The notes beneath the pieces are model-generated. The model did not search any database. It was not told the DNA's origin and saw only the letters and a list, made by a program, of their open reading frames with translations. A program made the position numbers and the translations under genes. A DNA stretch of 64,000 bases from Anniella stebbinsi (Eukaryota > Chordata > Lepidosauria > Squamata > Anniellidae). This document shows positions 1 to 36,372 of the stretch, piece after piece (position 1 is the first letter of the stretch; the number at the start of each line of letters is the position of its first letter). The DNA lies in contig JARDYH010000003.1 of NCBI GenBank assembly GCA_029215795.1, forward strand, positions 97,062,609-97,126,608, in the 5' to 3' direction.

Positions 1-1209
1 TTTGGACATGTTCATGGCTTTTCTACCTGCTCTCCGGATCCCTCTGGTGGTCAGTTTGCATAACTCCTGACGCCTCTGCTCATGGTTTGCATTGTGAGGA
101 TCCCATTGGGGATCCTCTGTTAAAAATATTTCTTGCTTTCGCTGTTCAAATGTACGTGTTCCATCTGCAGCTGCTAGCTCTCTTAATTCTAGTTCCATGG
201 CCTGGTGTAAACGTCCTCTCTCTTCTGCACTGAGTAGGGTGTTTTCTAGGGTTCTTAGGTCTTGCCATGTGGGACTATACGTGTTTACAATATTTTCCCA
301 CAGATCAGCCATTGGTTTAGGGTCTTCAGTCAGTGATTTTGTCTGCCTTTTCCAGTTCATCAAATCTGTCGTTGTGAACGGAATATAAGTCACAACCCGT
401 CTGGTAATGGTTTGAGTGGGGTCTGTGGGATCAGTTTCTTGTCCCTGCTGTACTCTTAATGGAGCCTGGAGGCTTGGCTGGTTAAGTTTTTTTGTAGACT
501 GGCGTGTCTGCGCTGGTGAAGTCTGTGGGCGTATAGGCTTTGGAATTCTACTGGGAATAGGCATGGATGGAAGTGAGGTTGATGGCCCTTGTCCCAAATC
601 CTCTAGCGGTGGAGCTGATGGACTTGGTTGGGGCGCTTGTAAAACTGGATACACTTGTCTGTATGGTGGCGGTGGCGGGGGCAGTTCTTCTTCTTCATCC
701 TGGGGTAAGGGCTCTGGGACTTCTGCCTGTTTCTCCCTTCTCTTGTTTTGGGTATCCTCACATTTCATTTTTTCTGCCTTCAGGGACTTCAGATCTGCTA
801 ACATCTTTTCACGTTTTATGCGCAGTTGCTTTTGTTGGGCCTCTTTATCTTTCCCCTTCTGGCGCTTTAATCGTACAGGCATCACAAAATTGGCTTTGGT
901 ACATTCCTGTTTACAGGAGTTCCACAGCCACGCTGGCATCTCTTGACAATTAAGCAGCCATTGATCAATGTAAGGAAATTGATCAGGATGCGGAACACTC
1001 ACAATGGATTGGTAGATCTTTTTAATTTCATCTAAGTTACATGTGCCTTCCGCTTTCCAGGTAGTACTCTGACTTGGCCAGTCTAGCTGACAATAGTGTG
1101 TCAATGTATGTGGGTCTAACTGTTCTCCATACTCCCTCTTGAATCCTTCCTCAAAATTATCTACCATACACTGTAGTACAGACTGAGTCTTTGAGTTTCT
1201 CCCACCCAT
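1..1209 (-). CDS. gag: endogenous retrovirus gag (partial, runs off the window)
   Basis: The frame is open for 403 codons, from an ATG at 1209 to the window edge, with no stop or frameshift that I could find when reading each line. The product starts Met-Gly-Gly, which fits an N-myristoylated matrix protein. A charged Lys/Glu-rich stretch follows at about residues 110-165. A proline-rich region contains a PPPPY late-domain motif near residue 180. From about residue 272 the sequence looks like gammaretroviral capsid: a Pro-Phe-Thr-Thr-Thr-Asp-Leu start, a Pro-Thr-Trp segment near residue 310, and a WDPHNANHEQRRQEL segment near residue 370 resembling the capsid C-terminal homology region. Gag assembles the virion core. 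The nucleocapsid and pol would lie beyond the edge. The lack of damage suggests a fairly young class I (gamma-type) element. Family is recognised from pattern, not from a search. Confidence 0.85.
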   Translation of the reverse strand, partial: MGGRNSKTQSVLQCMVDNFEEGFKREYGEQLDPHTLTHYCQLDWPSQSTTWKAEGTCNLDEIKKIYQSIVSVPHPDQFPYIDQWLLNCQEMPAWLWNSCKQECTKANFVMPVRLKRQKGKDKEAQQKQLRIKREKMLADLKSLKAEKMKCEDTQNKRREKQAEVPEPLPQDEEEELPPPPPPYRQVYPVLQAPQPSPSAPPLEDLGQGPSTSLPSMPIPSRIPKPIRPQTSPAQTRQSTKKLNQPSLQAPLRVQQGQETDPTDPTQTITRRVVTYIPFTTTDLMNWKRQTKSLTEDPKPMADLWENIVNTYSPTWQDLRTLENTLLSAEERGRLHQAMELELRELAAADGTRTFEQRKQEIFLTEDPQWDPHNANHEQRRQELCKLTTRGIRRAGRKAMNMSK

Positions 1210-1822
1210 TATGATTTTCACAGAGACGTCACGCTTCCCATACAAACAAGACACAGAGGGGAAGGAACGGGCTGAGTGGTAAGGGGTCCACTTCAGCTGA
1301 CACAAAAAGGTATGGACAGACAATCCAGACGTACCCCTCTTTCACGGCCCTGCCTGTCTCCAGGACAAGGAAACGCGTTAGTCAAGGGTCCCACTCTCCA
1401 GGGAGAGTCACACTCGTTTTTCGGGTCTCTGCTAATCAGATAACCGTCTCAGCCACCAATCCACGCATTCACCAATCACACTTCCAAACCCTGTCTCCAA
1501 GACCACGTCGGGGTAATGAGGTTCAAGCCCAAACCTCCCCCCGGTCTAACAGGATGGCTTAAGTCCTGTTCTCTATGGAGGCCTCCCTTTTTCATACGTT
1601 ACCTGCCGGCCGGCGTCTTGTTCTGGTTAAGAAAGAAAAAAAAAACCTCGTCCTTTTTCACCCTTTTTATGACTGCTGTTCAGCTGACTTCCAGCAGCCG
1701 GTGTCCAGCCCTCTCTCTCCGCAAAGGTGGAGGTGGCGCCGTGAGGTGTGAGCACGAGCAACAGGAAGCCTTGCTTGTCACAGCTAAGCCACTTTGGGCA
1801 GGTAATTCACCAGAAAGAAACC
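1210..1822 (-). other. ERV 5' leader between primer-binding site and gag
   Basis: About 610 bases of untranslated leader separate the primer-binding site from the gag ATG. This is the normal place for a retroviral packaging signal and splice donor. I could not assign either to an exact base. An A/T homopolymer stretch lies near 1630-1645. Confidence 0.6.
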
Positions 1823-1840
1823 ATCCGAGTCACGGCACCA
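1823..1840 (-). other. tRNA-His primer-binding site
   Basis: On the minus strand the bases read TGGTGCCGTGACTCGGAT, which is complementary to the 3' end of tRNA-His as I recall it, over all 18 positions. It lies five bases downstream of the proposed LTR end, the usual spacing. Its position between an LTR-like end and a gag frame makes the assignment strong. Confidence 0.85.
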
Positions 1841-1845
1841 GGATA

Positions 1846-2190
1846 TGTTGCCTGGAACTACTTCAAAATCACGCTCAGATAGCAAGGAGGAGGGTCCAAC
1901 TCTATTTTATTAAAGAAAGAATCAGCGCGCTGAGACGGAACCCTGTTGCCTCATGGCTAAAATACAGAGGAACCGCCCCTAACCAACATAGACAAAGGTT
2001 TTTACTCTCTTGGCATGAAAAGAAACACCCTTCTTGTGACGTACGTGTCTAGAAACTTCTTTCAACTAAGAAATAGGGGAGGGGGAGGAGAAATAATGTT
2101 CTTTTTGCAAGCAGTTTACAGAGATGCAAGCAGCAAGGTCATTTCAACATACCAAAGAAGAGATAGCTCAGGGGCCTCTGGCTGGCAACA
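1846..2190 (-). repeat. ERV 5' LTR (short)
   Basis: The segment is bounded by a perfect 7-base inverted repeat, TGTTGCC at 1846 and GGCAACA ending at 2190, so it has the TG...CA ends of an LTR. On the minus strand a TATA-like CTGTATTTTAGCC (about 1956-1970) is followed some 50 bases on by AATAAA (1906-1911). This is the U3/R order expected of a 5' LTR. At 345 bp it is short. The outer boundary is the less certain one, because the 3' LTR and the other target duplication lie outside the window. A boundary near 2411 was also considered. Confidence 0.6.
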
Positions 2191-5009
2191 AGAAGAACAA
2201 AGGATTCTTTGACTTGCCAGCTCCTCTCATAAAAATTCTTTGACACCTTAATGTTTCTGCTATCACCGGTGAGATCATCTGCCCTGCGAAGACTCTTCAG
2301 GATTTACATAAGATTTGTTTTACAACTTACTTGATCTCAATTTAGGGGTTTCAGGGCACAGAGGCAGACATTAATCAATACTTTCTTTTCTTTTTAATTT
2401 CATGTTACATTCCACAATCACTAGCAGGTTCAGTTACTAAGTAAGCAAAAGCACAGTACTCATAATGACTTTGAACACAAGCCGGTACACAGTTCAGCAC
2501 ACTGAACACGGCAGATTCCCCCTTCCCTATATTTAAGTTGCCATCTCTTTTCTTTCTTATTCAAGTCTTCCTGTTCGTCTGACACATCATCTTAGTCTTT
2601 CCTGTTTTGTCTACCCTACGTCATAATTTGTTGTCCATCTATTTATATAAAAAGCTGGTTCCACTCCAGAATAGCCAAGAAGCAGAACTGATGATGGTAC
2701 TATGTAGAGGAAGAGGTCAGGCTACTCCGAGGTGCAGCCTCAGTTTTCCATGCCTGGGGTCAATAGTGGAAGTGAATGGAGAATGGCTGTCATTCATTCC
2801 TATGAGAAAAAGCAAGGAACTACACTTGTTTGTGGTGGGAGCCAAATCTGCCTAACACTCATGACACTGGGTGGCCTAACCACCACTGTTAAGTCACCGC
2901 TGGGTGCAGTAGCATTCCACCACTACCTGAAGGTAAATCCAGGACAATGGGGAAGGGACATTTCATTTCCAAAACTTAGTCTTCACTCCCCAAAATAACC
3001 CGGGAAATGGGCTTAGGAGGGGGAAGTGAATGTCTATCCCAAAAGCAGTTTCTAGCTGTGTGTGGCAGAAGCATTCATAGCCTCGTAATTTAGGCTCAAA
3101 GACTGTGGTCAGTTTGGGATAGTAGCAGGAAGACTCAACGACACGCTAAACCACAGTGGTTAAACTTTTTCAGCTAAACATTATGACTTAGCATGTCTTG
3201 TGAACCATGAGTTACTGTGTCGTGTGAACCATTCCTAACCCTGCTGGCTACATAACCACGGTTTAAGCACACTCACTAACCATTTGCTGCAAAAGGGTTA
3301 GCAGCCTAACCATGGCTTAGCCTGTTATCTGAACAGGCCCAGTGCCAGATTTGCAGGGCATGCTTGGCTCCACCCCTTACCCCACCCATGCGAATGCCCT
3401 CAATGATGGATAGGACAGTATTAGATGTATGGAAAAACTTCATAATCTCATCCCACTTTGCCTTAATATTGATTACTGGTGCTGTTGTCACTGCGGTGGG
3501 TGGTCAGGCTAGTTTCTCTGCTTTAGGATGTGAAGGGTTGTGATGTGTGGGGTAAAGGATTGGAAGTCTCTTTCCTTGAAGAAATTATACAGATAGGAGC
3601 ACACTTGGGTCCAAGATCACACAGAGCCCCCTATCTCAGTGGGAGAGCATCAACGTTCCAGCATGACCATAGCAACCCCTAACTAGCAGTGTTTTCACAA
3701 CCATCCAAATTTCCACCCCTGCCTCTATAAGTGAGTTGGGAGGATCGCAGCAAGGGAAGCTACCATTGTGGCTGCTCCTCCTGCACATGTGACCTCCATT
3801 TGCATTATTCCATGCTTTCCAGCATAGGTTGGTATGTCGTCTGACACTGGCTCACAGCGGGGGCGGGGGATACCCAGCCTCCAGACTCTACTGCACATCA
3901 TAGGTTGCTGGGGTCGGACAACATGCCAACCCATGCTGCAGTGTGGAGAATAATGCAAATGGCGATCATGTGCATAGGGGGAGCAGCCTTGCCGTGATCC
4001 TCTGAACCCAGCCTGTGTGTATGTTGTAAACCATGGTGGGTAAATGAGGAGAATTGCTTTCCTTCGCTATAGAGACCCTGTAGAGGCCATATAGGTATCC
4101 ACCCACAGCCTGGCTAGTAACAGCTTCAGGGGGACATAACTTACAATTGGAGCAATGGCACAGGGGAAGTGGATTGAACACTCCTCCTCCAGCAACACTT
4201 CACATCAAATTAGCACCCTCCTTATTTTGAAATTTAAAAAAGACATCAGAAAACCCCATTATAGAATTTCAGCCAGATATATGTTTTGGCTCCAAATTTA
4301 ACTGGTTTGCAATAAAGACTTCTGGAACTACTACTGTCCATCTTCCCCAGCCATAAGGAGCAACCAATCAAATCCTCTAAACACTCAGCTTGGATTGTCT
4401 GCATGAAATTTTAAATTGCACCTTTCCCACTACATTATGCTATGATTATGCCTTTTAGTACACAGGTGCTTTTAAAATATGCTTCATGACTACCCAAATG
4501 TTTAACATCAAGTATCTGAGTAATGTTGCATGTGGGACACACCCAAACCTCAGGGGTCCAAGCCATGGGAGTTTGTGTCTGAATTCTGGGTCACAGAATG
4601 GGAAAAATAAGCTTCCAGCCTCCTGTGCCATATTGTTCTCAATACAACAAAACAGGCAGATTTTAACTTTGGTGTTTGAGCTCACACCCAGCCGACAGCT
4701 CTGGCCATCTGCGATTTACTTACTGAGTAACGTCTTCCAGCTGGTACCAGTCATCACATATGAAGCTTGCAAATGCTCAACAATATTCAGCAGAATGTAT
4801 CATATGAAATACATTACATCCCAACAGCAATGGTGTCTGCCCCCTCACAGCCACAAGTTAAACATAAAAACATAGTACTCACATTCTTTCAAAAGAAACA
4901 GATACACCTATCAAGCAGGATATAAATCTGCTTCAGTCTGTCAACAACTCACACAACAGCCACACCGTCCACTAAGTACACAATTGCACCATGCCCTTCA
5001 AAGACTTTG

Positions 5010-5180
5010 GGTGGTGTAGTGAGCAAGAGCTGTAGAAAGGCCTTTGTTCAAATCTCACCATAGGAATGAACTCTCAAGATAGCCTTAAGCATGCAACTCC
5101 ACCACCCGCAGGTCTATAAAACAGGGAATCAGGCCTACTTTACAGGGTTGTTGTTAAGCACTACAGTGCATATACAGATG
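5010..5180 (+). mobile_element. MIR-like SINE
   Basis: The block has the order of features of a MIR element in forward orientation. A tRNA-like start carries a degenerate B-box (GTTCAAATCTCA at about 5047). It is followed by a core with TATAAAACAGGGAATCAGG, then CAGGGTTGTTGTTAAGC and a degenerate 3' part. MIR is an ancient amniote SINE family, so strong divergence is expected. Identification is from memory of the consensus. Confidence 0.6.
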
Positions 5181-6167
5181 TGAGGTCTGAGCATTGTTAC
5201 TGGCTTGGGCATAATACAGTCCGAAAACATATGAGAGGGTATTCTCTGACGCAAGGAAAGTCAGCATCAAAGATGCTGTCTTGCCATGTTCCTGCTGCCA
5301 AGGCTAACTGGGATCATAGGATCAAGACAAGGCCAAATTTGCACTGAGTGGCAGGAATGTTGGACGGCTGGCACAAGGTGCAGGATGTTTTCAGTGGTGC
5401 AAAAGGCTTGCTCAGTATTGGCTTTTGGGAGGTCGCTGAAAACTATTGAGAGAATTCCAGGTTGCATGATAGATTTTTATTGCGAACGTCTGTTGCGCCT
5501 TTTTAAAGATACTTTTTATGTTGTGTGTATCTGTGTGGATAAATTTTTATTTTTTAAAAATTGGTGCATGTTGCAAGCTACACCAAGGACTCTTTTGAGC
5601 CATGTTAGCAGGGTGCACATTTTAAAAGTAAAATATGCAAATATAGATAAAATTAGTGAAAATGCCCATTGTACCCTGGCATTCACAATGCCATAGAGAT
5701 CAGGCTAGAAAACAGCTTCATCTGCATTAGATTCAGCTAATGGGAAAGCCAGTAGGTCAGTGATTCAAAGCTGTTTGTGATTTACCTCATCCCAGTATTG
5801 CTACTGTAATATTCACAACACCCCATACCAGTCTCTCCAGTTAGCTTTGGCAGGTAGATAGGCTTAAATAATCCTATACGCTCATCATGCCAGACTAGTT
5901 CTGTTCCATGTATCTGGACTGTGAGCCTGCAGGCCAAACACGCTCATGACGGCTTAGCCGGCGGTTGCGATGGTGGAATGGAGCACCTGGCCTTGGCCAG
6001 CAAAGAGTTGAACAACATGAGGGAATGAGTGCCTCCCTTGTGTGGAAGAGACACTGCTCCCTGCTGTTGGGTGGGAGGAAAGAGTGGTAGAGGAATATAA
6101 TACAGACAAGACACAGTATTCACATATGGCAAACAGGCTGGGTTGGGGAGACTAAGGTCCCCTCTAC

Positions 6168-6425
6168 AAGGATTCGCTTTTGCGCCCAGTTAGGCGATTA
6201 TGCGCATAATCGCAGAAGCGCATTTCCGCCTAATCCCTCTGCACGAGAGGCGGCTAAGCACATTACCGGATGTCCAAAATGCGGTTTACAAGTAGTTAAT
6301 GCGCATAAGCGCATATTCACACAGTCAAAATGCGCTTTATCGGAGGGAGCAAAATAAAACTCGCGATTTAACGCGCATTCGATAATGCGCATAATCGGAG
6401 AGATAACGCGCCTCTACGCCCCATT
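6168..6425. repeat. CpG-rich palindromic repeat block
   Basis: This block is much richer in CpG than its AT-rich surroundings. It repeats the theme GCGCATAATCG several times on both strands. A perfect 20-base palindrome, GCGATTATGCGCATAATCGC, lies at 6194-6213, and a near-palindromic version of the same motif lies near 6383-6401. The arrangement suggests a small inverted-repeat transposon that has not yet lost its CpGs. I do not recognise the family and see no clear target duplication. Confidence 0.5.
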
Positions 6426-7340
6426 TGTGCTCCGCTGGTGTGGAGGTAAATTTTTTAATGAGACTTCAAAGAGCATTAAACCTCTCGTGAAGAGGCAGCC
6501 ATAGGAAGCAGCTGCACCATTGTACATTACAGCTATGTTACCCCTTCCCATGCCTACCTCTCTATAGGATGCTGTCTTGCCCCCACCCCCAGGTATTGAA
6601 GTTGAGTTCAGTGTTGGGTGGCTTTTGTGTCCCATGGTGAAGTACCTGTTAGGATACTAGAAAGAGAAGCGATAGCAATGGGCTCAAGTTCCTATTTGTG
6701 AGGCCAGGCTGGGTTTGTTTGTTTTGCAAAGTTCTCCCTTTTTTGTGTGTAAAGTGCAACGTTTCCATGGTTTCCTATCACCAATTTCCCCGTGAGCAAT
6801 AAGTGCATGTAACAGATAGGGCCAGAGAAAGATAAGACTCATGTCACATGCCCTATCATCAGAGCTGTGGTCTTCCTGTTTTACATACTGCTGGCGATGG
6901 TCTATGATTGGGTGTGGATTTACATTGTATCCTACGTTCTGTCATGGCAACATGGCAGAGCAGTCATCAATGCAAAGACAATTCCCCCCATTCCCATAAG
7001 TGACAATGAGAGGGAAATTCCCTGCACTGTGTCTGGGGTGGGTGTGTCTGGGGTGGGTGTAAAGTTACACCATCGACAGGGGAATGTCCACGAACTCCAT
7101 GTCCCACCCACAACTCTGTCCCATTCCAGCCATTTCACTGGTGTATCGTTGCCAACCCATCAGCCCTGCCAGCATATCTGAGGTGTTCTGCCAGCATATC
7201 TGTCATAGTGGCAGCATATCTAGCGTTCTGCCAACATAGCAGTGCATCTGCCAAATCCTATAGTCTGCAGATCTTCAGGGTACAATTTGGCCCTAAATCA
7301 ATATTGAGTTTGCTTCTCAGAATGCAGGTAATAAGCAAGT

Positions 7341-8187
7341 GGCTGCGTTCGGACAACACATTAGTCAATGGTGGGTTGAGTAGCCAACTCACAGTTGGTT
7401 GTTTTGTATTCCTACACAACTGTGGGTGGTTGGGGCTGGTGTTGAGTGGACTAATAGTAGGCTGACCATATGAAAAGGAGGACAGGGCTCATATACCTTT
7501 AACAGTTGCAGAGAAAAGGAAATTTCAGCCAGTGTCATTTGTATGCAATTAGTTCCTGGTGAAATTCCCTCTTCATCACAACAGTTAAAGTTGTATATGG
7601 TCACTAGAGTGACCATATACAAAAGAAGGCAGGGCCCCTGTAACTTTAACTGTTGTGATGAAGAGGAAATTTCACCAGGAACTAATTGCATACAAATGAC
7701 ACTGGCTGAAATTCCCTTTTCTCTACAACTGTTAAAGTTACATGAGACCTGTCCTCCTTTTCATATGGTCAGCCTAACTAATAGTCAACCCAGCATTTGA
7801 GTGACACAGCCCCCGCCCCTCTCCCCACCCTCCCTCCTCCCTCAGTCCTCCCAGTTCTATCCCAGCAGCCTCTGCAAGTTGCACCAGTTGTAGCAGAGTG
7901 GCAGCCACTGCTTTGGTCGCTCTTGCCACCTGCCTCTATGGGCTTGTGTTTTAACCCACTCACCACACACCATTAACACACTCCTCCACACAACACTTTA
8001 AACAACTGGCTTTGAGCTAAACAACTTGCAAGCCAGTTGTTTCTCTCAGTTGCTTATTTGGACGAAATAGCATACCATCAGTAGTTTGTGAGCGGCGTGT
8101 TACCCTCCACACAACACAATAAACAATACAACTGACGATTGTTCCCCCCCCCCCCTCAGTTGCTTAATCTGTTGTCTGAATGCAGCC
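7341..8187. mobile_element. MITE family A copy, carrying a nested hAT MITE
   Basis: The ends are inverted copies of a roughly 23-base sequence beginning GGCTGCATTCGGACAACAC, and there is no coding capacity. The interior includes a hairpin around 8000-8040 (arms CAACTGGCTT and AAGCCAGTTG) and a C-run near 8145. The same sequence recurs almost unchanged at 16700-17242, with weaker copies or fragments at 9183-9320, 9336-9421, 21941-22149 and 34334-34440. This copy is interrupted by the 319-bp element at 7458-7776. No clear target duplication was found, so the superfamily is unassigned. Confidence 0.75.
7458..7776. mobile_element. palindromic hAT-type MITE (family B) with perfect 8-bp target duplication
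   Basis: The element starts TAGGCTGACCATATGAAAAG and ends with the inverted copy. It is flanked on both sides by ACTAATAG (7450-7457 and 7777-7784), an 8-bp target-site duplication typical of hAT transposons. Its body is one long imperfect palindrome: the two halves share AATTTCACCAGG/CCTGGTGAAATT and TTAACTGTTGTGATGA-type segments. It sits inside the family A MITE, and the matching empty site is visible near 16830. Related copies lie at 37744-38154, 57208-57507 and 58752-58950. Confidence 0.85.
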
Positions 8188-10200
8188 CGTGTGTTTGTTT
8201 GAGAGTGGAATCTCTGTAATGGAGTTAATACACAATTTTATGACATAAAAATGTGCATTAACTTTATAATTCTTTTTTTAAAACTTCGGAATCCGTAAGT
8301 GTGAATCAGTAGAACAGTGCTCAACATGCCAGCTTCATGAAAATAGAAATTAAAGGATGTTGATAAACTGATTTTTGTATTTATAAACTGAGTTTCTACA
8401 TAGTGCTCAAAGGTACATGTGGGGAAACTTTGATTTGCTTCATTATTTGGAACATCTATCTTGTGATTCCTCAAAAGGTTAAGTATCTGCTATGATGATG
8501 ATAAAAGCTTCTGTTTACAACAGCATAATTCTTTCCAAGACCTGGGCACAGTAACATTTCCTAACAATGTGTGTTTTGGGAGGTAGAGGAGGAAACATCT
8601 GCCCTTCTGCATGACATCACAACAGTGACATTCACTATTGAACTGCAAATGTACTTAACAGCAGCTTTCTCCCAGCCAAGACATGACCCACAGAAAAGAA
8701 CACATAACAATTCAAGGAGGGTTTTGGAAACTGATGTTATGGACAGAAAATAAACTTTCTTAACCTTTGAAGCTATTAGTTAAGAGCCTCTTTTGATTAA
8801 GGCATAACTTTGGATACATTCTCACATTATCAATAAATTTTAATTTGAACCCACCATGGCTGAACATTGGTATCCAAGCTTTGATAAATAGTACAGGCAA
8901 CAGGAAGTTTGTGGCACTCATGGATCAGTGCACAAAGGTACATGGGCCGGGCTTATACCAGAGAGTCAGCCTCACTTTCCAGCCTGCCTCTCCAGTGCTG
9001 AACGGTTGTTGGCTATCTGACTCTTAACTACAAGTGAAACCACATCAAAGCATAAGAGTAGGCTCCATGATGCGTGATGCACTAGAGTGACACACTTTCA
9101 AACTTGTGGCACACTGACAAAACGAGTCACAGTTGTACAGAATTTTGTAACTGTAATTCACTACAGTGCTGCAACACCAGTGCGAGCTTACCAGACATTG
9201 GCTGAATTCAGACAACACGACAGTCAGTGGTGGGGTAATAACTTTACAGTTGTTCATCTAGGGGGTACTCCCCACATAACATGGTAATAAATAATCAACT
9301 GTGGTGTGGATTAGGATCAGCGCTGAGTTGACTATGGCAGCATTCGGACGACACAATAGTCAATACAACTGATGATTGTTTTCCCCACTCCAGTTGCTTA
9401 TTGTGTCATCCGAATTCAGTCGTTGTGTTTTTCCTGTCTCCCCAGGCATTTCTGTGAGAGCAACCTCACACAGCTAACCTTCTCAGTTTTGGCAGGAAAA
9501 CAGAAAAATCTCAGAGAGGGAATACTAACAGGTCAAATCCCCTGAGGAGGAGCTAGAAGTGTATGTTTCTAAGAGAAGGAAGGAAGATCACTAGTATATT
9601 TGAATACAATTATGTTTCAGTAGAATGGAGTAGAGATTTATGTGCATCAGCAAACAAGAGAGATGCCGCAGTAAGTTTAACCGGCAATTAGGAGGAAGAG
9701 TCCAGTGTGCCATCTCTGAGTAAAAAGAAATGGTGTGGCAACATCCCAAGTTTTAAGAAGGTATCATCGGTCAAATCCACTGCAATGCATCAGTGTTTTT
9801 GAGCACTTGCCAAATTAGCTATGGGAGAACTCAACACTGACATTGATTCTTCCAAAAATAGCTATATATCAAATTGTGGGGAAAGTGCTGTAACAGTACA
9901 CAATATATAGATCAGTCTGAACTATATATAGTCAGAACAACTGGCCTGTCATAATGTCCCCAACACACATAGAAACTATTGGGTGAAGTCCCCTCACCCA
10001 ATAAAACTCCATTATTTTTCTTTGAATATACTTAATTCTTGAAGCAGCTTAGAGAATGATCGCATGTACTTTAGAAAATAGCTGTTTCTAACATGGAGCC
10101 TTACAGTCATGACTGTTTTTGTGACATTTGGCAAGTGGAATATATGTATACTTTTATACACATTTTTTAATTCTAGTACAATTCAGAAAAAGTAAGACTT
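8188..10200. other. intergenic region, AT-rich, with MITE fragments
   Basis: Two truncated or internally deleted family A MITE copies are present (about 9183-9320 and 9336-9421), both with the CATTCGGAC or ATTCAGACAAC end sequence. Nothing else here could be assigned. The segment precedes the 3' end of TTLL1. Confidence 0.45.
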
Positions 10201-10279
10201 TCTAATTTTGAAATGCATATATATCTGCAATGTGAGAGAAAGCAAACACTTTTTTTAAAAAAGAAATTGTATCTTGAAA

Positions 10280-10289
10280 TTTATTTATT
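10280..10289 (-). terminator. TTLL1: TTLL1 polyadenylation signal
   Basis: On the minus strand two overlapping AATAAA hexamers (AATAAATAAA) lie about 340 bases beyond the TTLL1 stop codon. They are the first good poly(A) signals downstream of the last exon, giving a short 3' UTR. Confidence 0.6.
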
Positions 10290-10624
10290 TTAAAATTTAA
10301 TCCCCCACATGAACATATATATTACAACTATTTGATACAACATGCAATTTAACAATCCTGCAACAAAACTGCAATGTATTTCATAAATAATAAAATAAAT
10401 ATTTCTGTCCGTGCCACTAGATCAATTTCAGACAAGCCTCCGCTGTACTTGTCACCATATTACAGAAAAATATCCTGTCCTTTCTGAACAACATTACCGT
10501 CCCCATAAGAGCATTTAGCAAAAGGAGAGAAGATCATCCAGAATCTGAGCATTCATTCCAAAAGAACTTCCTACCAAGACCAAAGCCCTGAATTCCATTA
10601 ATCAGACTTCAGTTCATTCTGCAT

Positions 10625-35690
<25,066 letters not shown>

Positions 35691-36284
35691 TTAAAAAATA
35701 ACTTTCTCATTAAGTATATGGGTCAAATAGAAATATATTGCATTTAATAGGAATTTTTTAAAAGAGGGGCACATACTTTGAAACTACCCTAAGCTTGGAA
35801 CATAAGTCCTTTCATTTGTGGACCCCAGAAAATTGTCAGTATTTTCTATGTGGCTCATGCATATTCTGTGAATTTGAAAGTTACACTTTATGCATCTGAT
35901 AAGGGAGCAGAATCCATGAAAGCTTATGTCAAAATAAATGTGTTGCTCTTTTAAGGTGCCACAAGACTCTCAGTTACTTTGGGAAGGAAGGAAACTTCTT
36001 AAATATGAATGTAAGGGTGGAAATGTTTCAAAATGATGGTAAGTAGAATTAACCATCAGTATATCCCGCAGTGTTGGAAATGTCAGAGATCTCATGGAGA
36101 TTTTTATCACATAATTAAAACAACAACAACCTCAAAGCATAAAAATCCAGAACTTTCCATAGATAAATAGAAATCACCCATGCAGTTTTATAAATATAAT
36201 CTTTTACTTCCAAGTCTACATCTTTGTTCCAGTTTTTGTAAGAAAGGATAACAGGTGTTCTCTGATATTTTGATCATCTTCAGC

Positions 36285-36372
36285 TGCAATTCTATATGCA
36301 TTTACCTGGGAGTAAGTCCCATTGAACTCCACGGGACTTACTTCTGAATAGATATGCGTAGGATTGCACCAT
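36285..36372. repeat. short palindromic repeat (GGAGTAAGTCCCATTGAA type)
   Basis: The arms CCTGGGAGTAAGTCCCATTG and ACGGGACTTACTTCTGAATA are inverted copies, ending TAGGATTGCA. Other remnants lie at 25205-25275, 48176-48270, 51150-51190 and 59750-59795. Confidence 0.6.

Larger units (their letters stand above)
2191..7340. other. intergenic region downstream of TTLL1
   Basis: No exon-like sequence is visible. The stretch holds short degraded repeats: AACCATGG-type repeat remnants around 3140-3330, a MIR-like SINE at 5010-5180 and a CpG-rich palindromic block at 6168-6425. The rest looks like unique AT-rich DNA. Short open frames here have no recognisable domain or splice context. Confidence 0.5.

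Noticed and set aside
416..953. Plus-strand open frames of 128-176 codons
   Set aside because: They are antisense to the open retroviral gag frame, which has clear matrix, late-domain and capsid features. The plus frames are low-complexity shadows.
1503..1519. Possible tRNA-Trp primer-binding site (ACCCCGACGTG on the minus strand)
   Set aside because: Only the core matches, with several mismatches at the start. An 18-base tRNA-His site lies next to a better LTR boundary at 1823-1840.
1516..2052. 178-codon plus-strand frame
   Set aside because: It overlaps the ERV leader, primer site and LTR, has no known domain, and its composition follows the LTR.
7389..7800. Overlapping frames on both strands with similar protein sequences
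   Set aside because: The similarity comes from the palindromic MITE, which reads alike on both strands; it is not coding.
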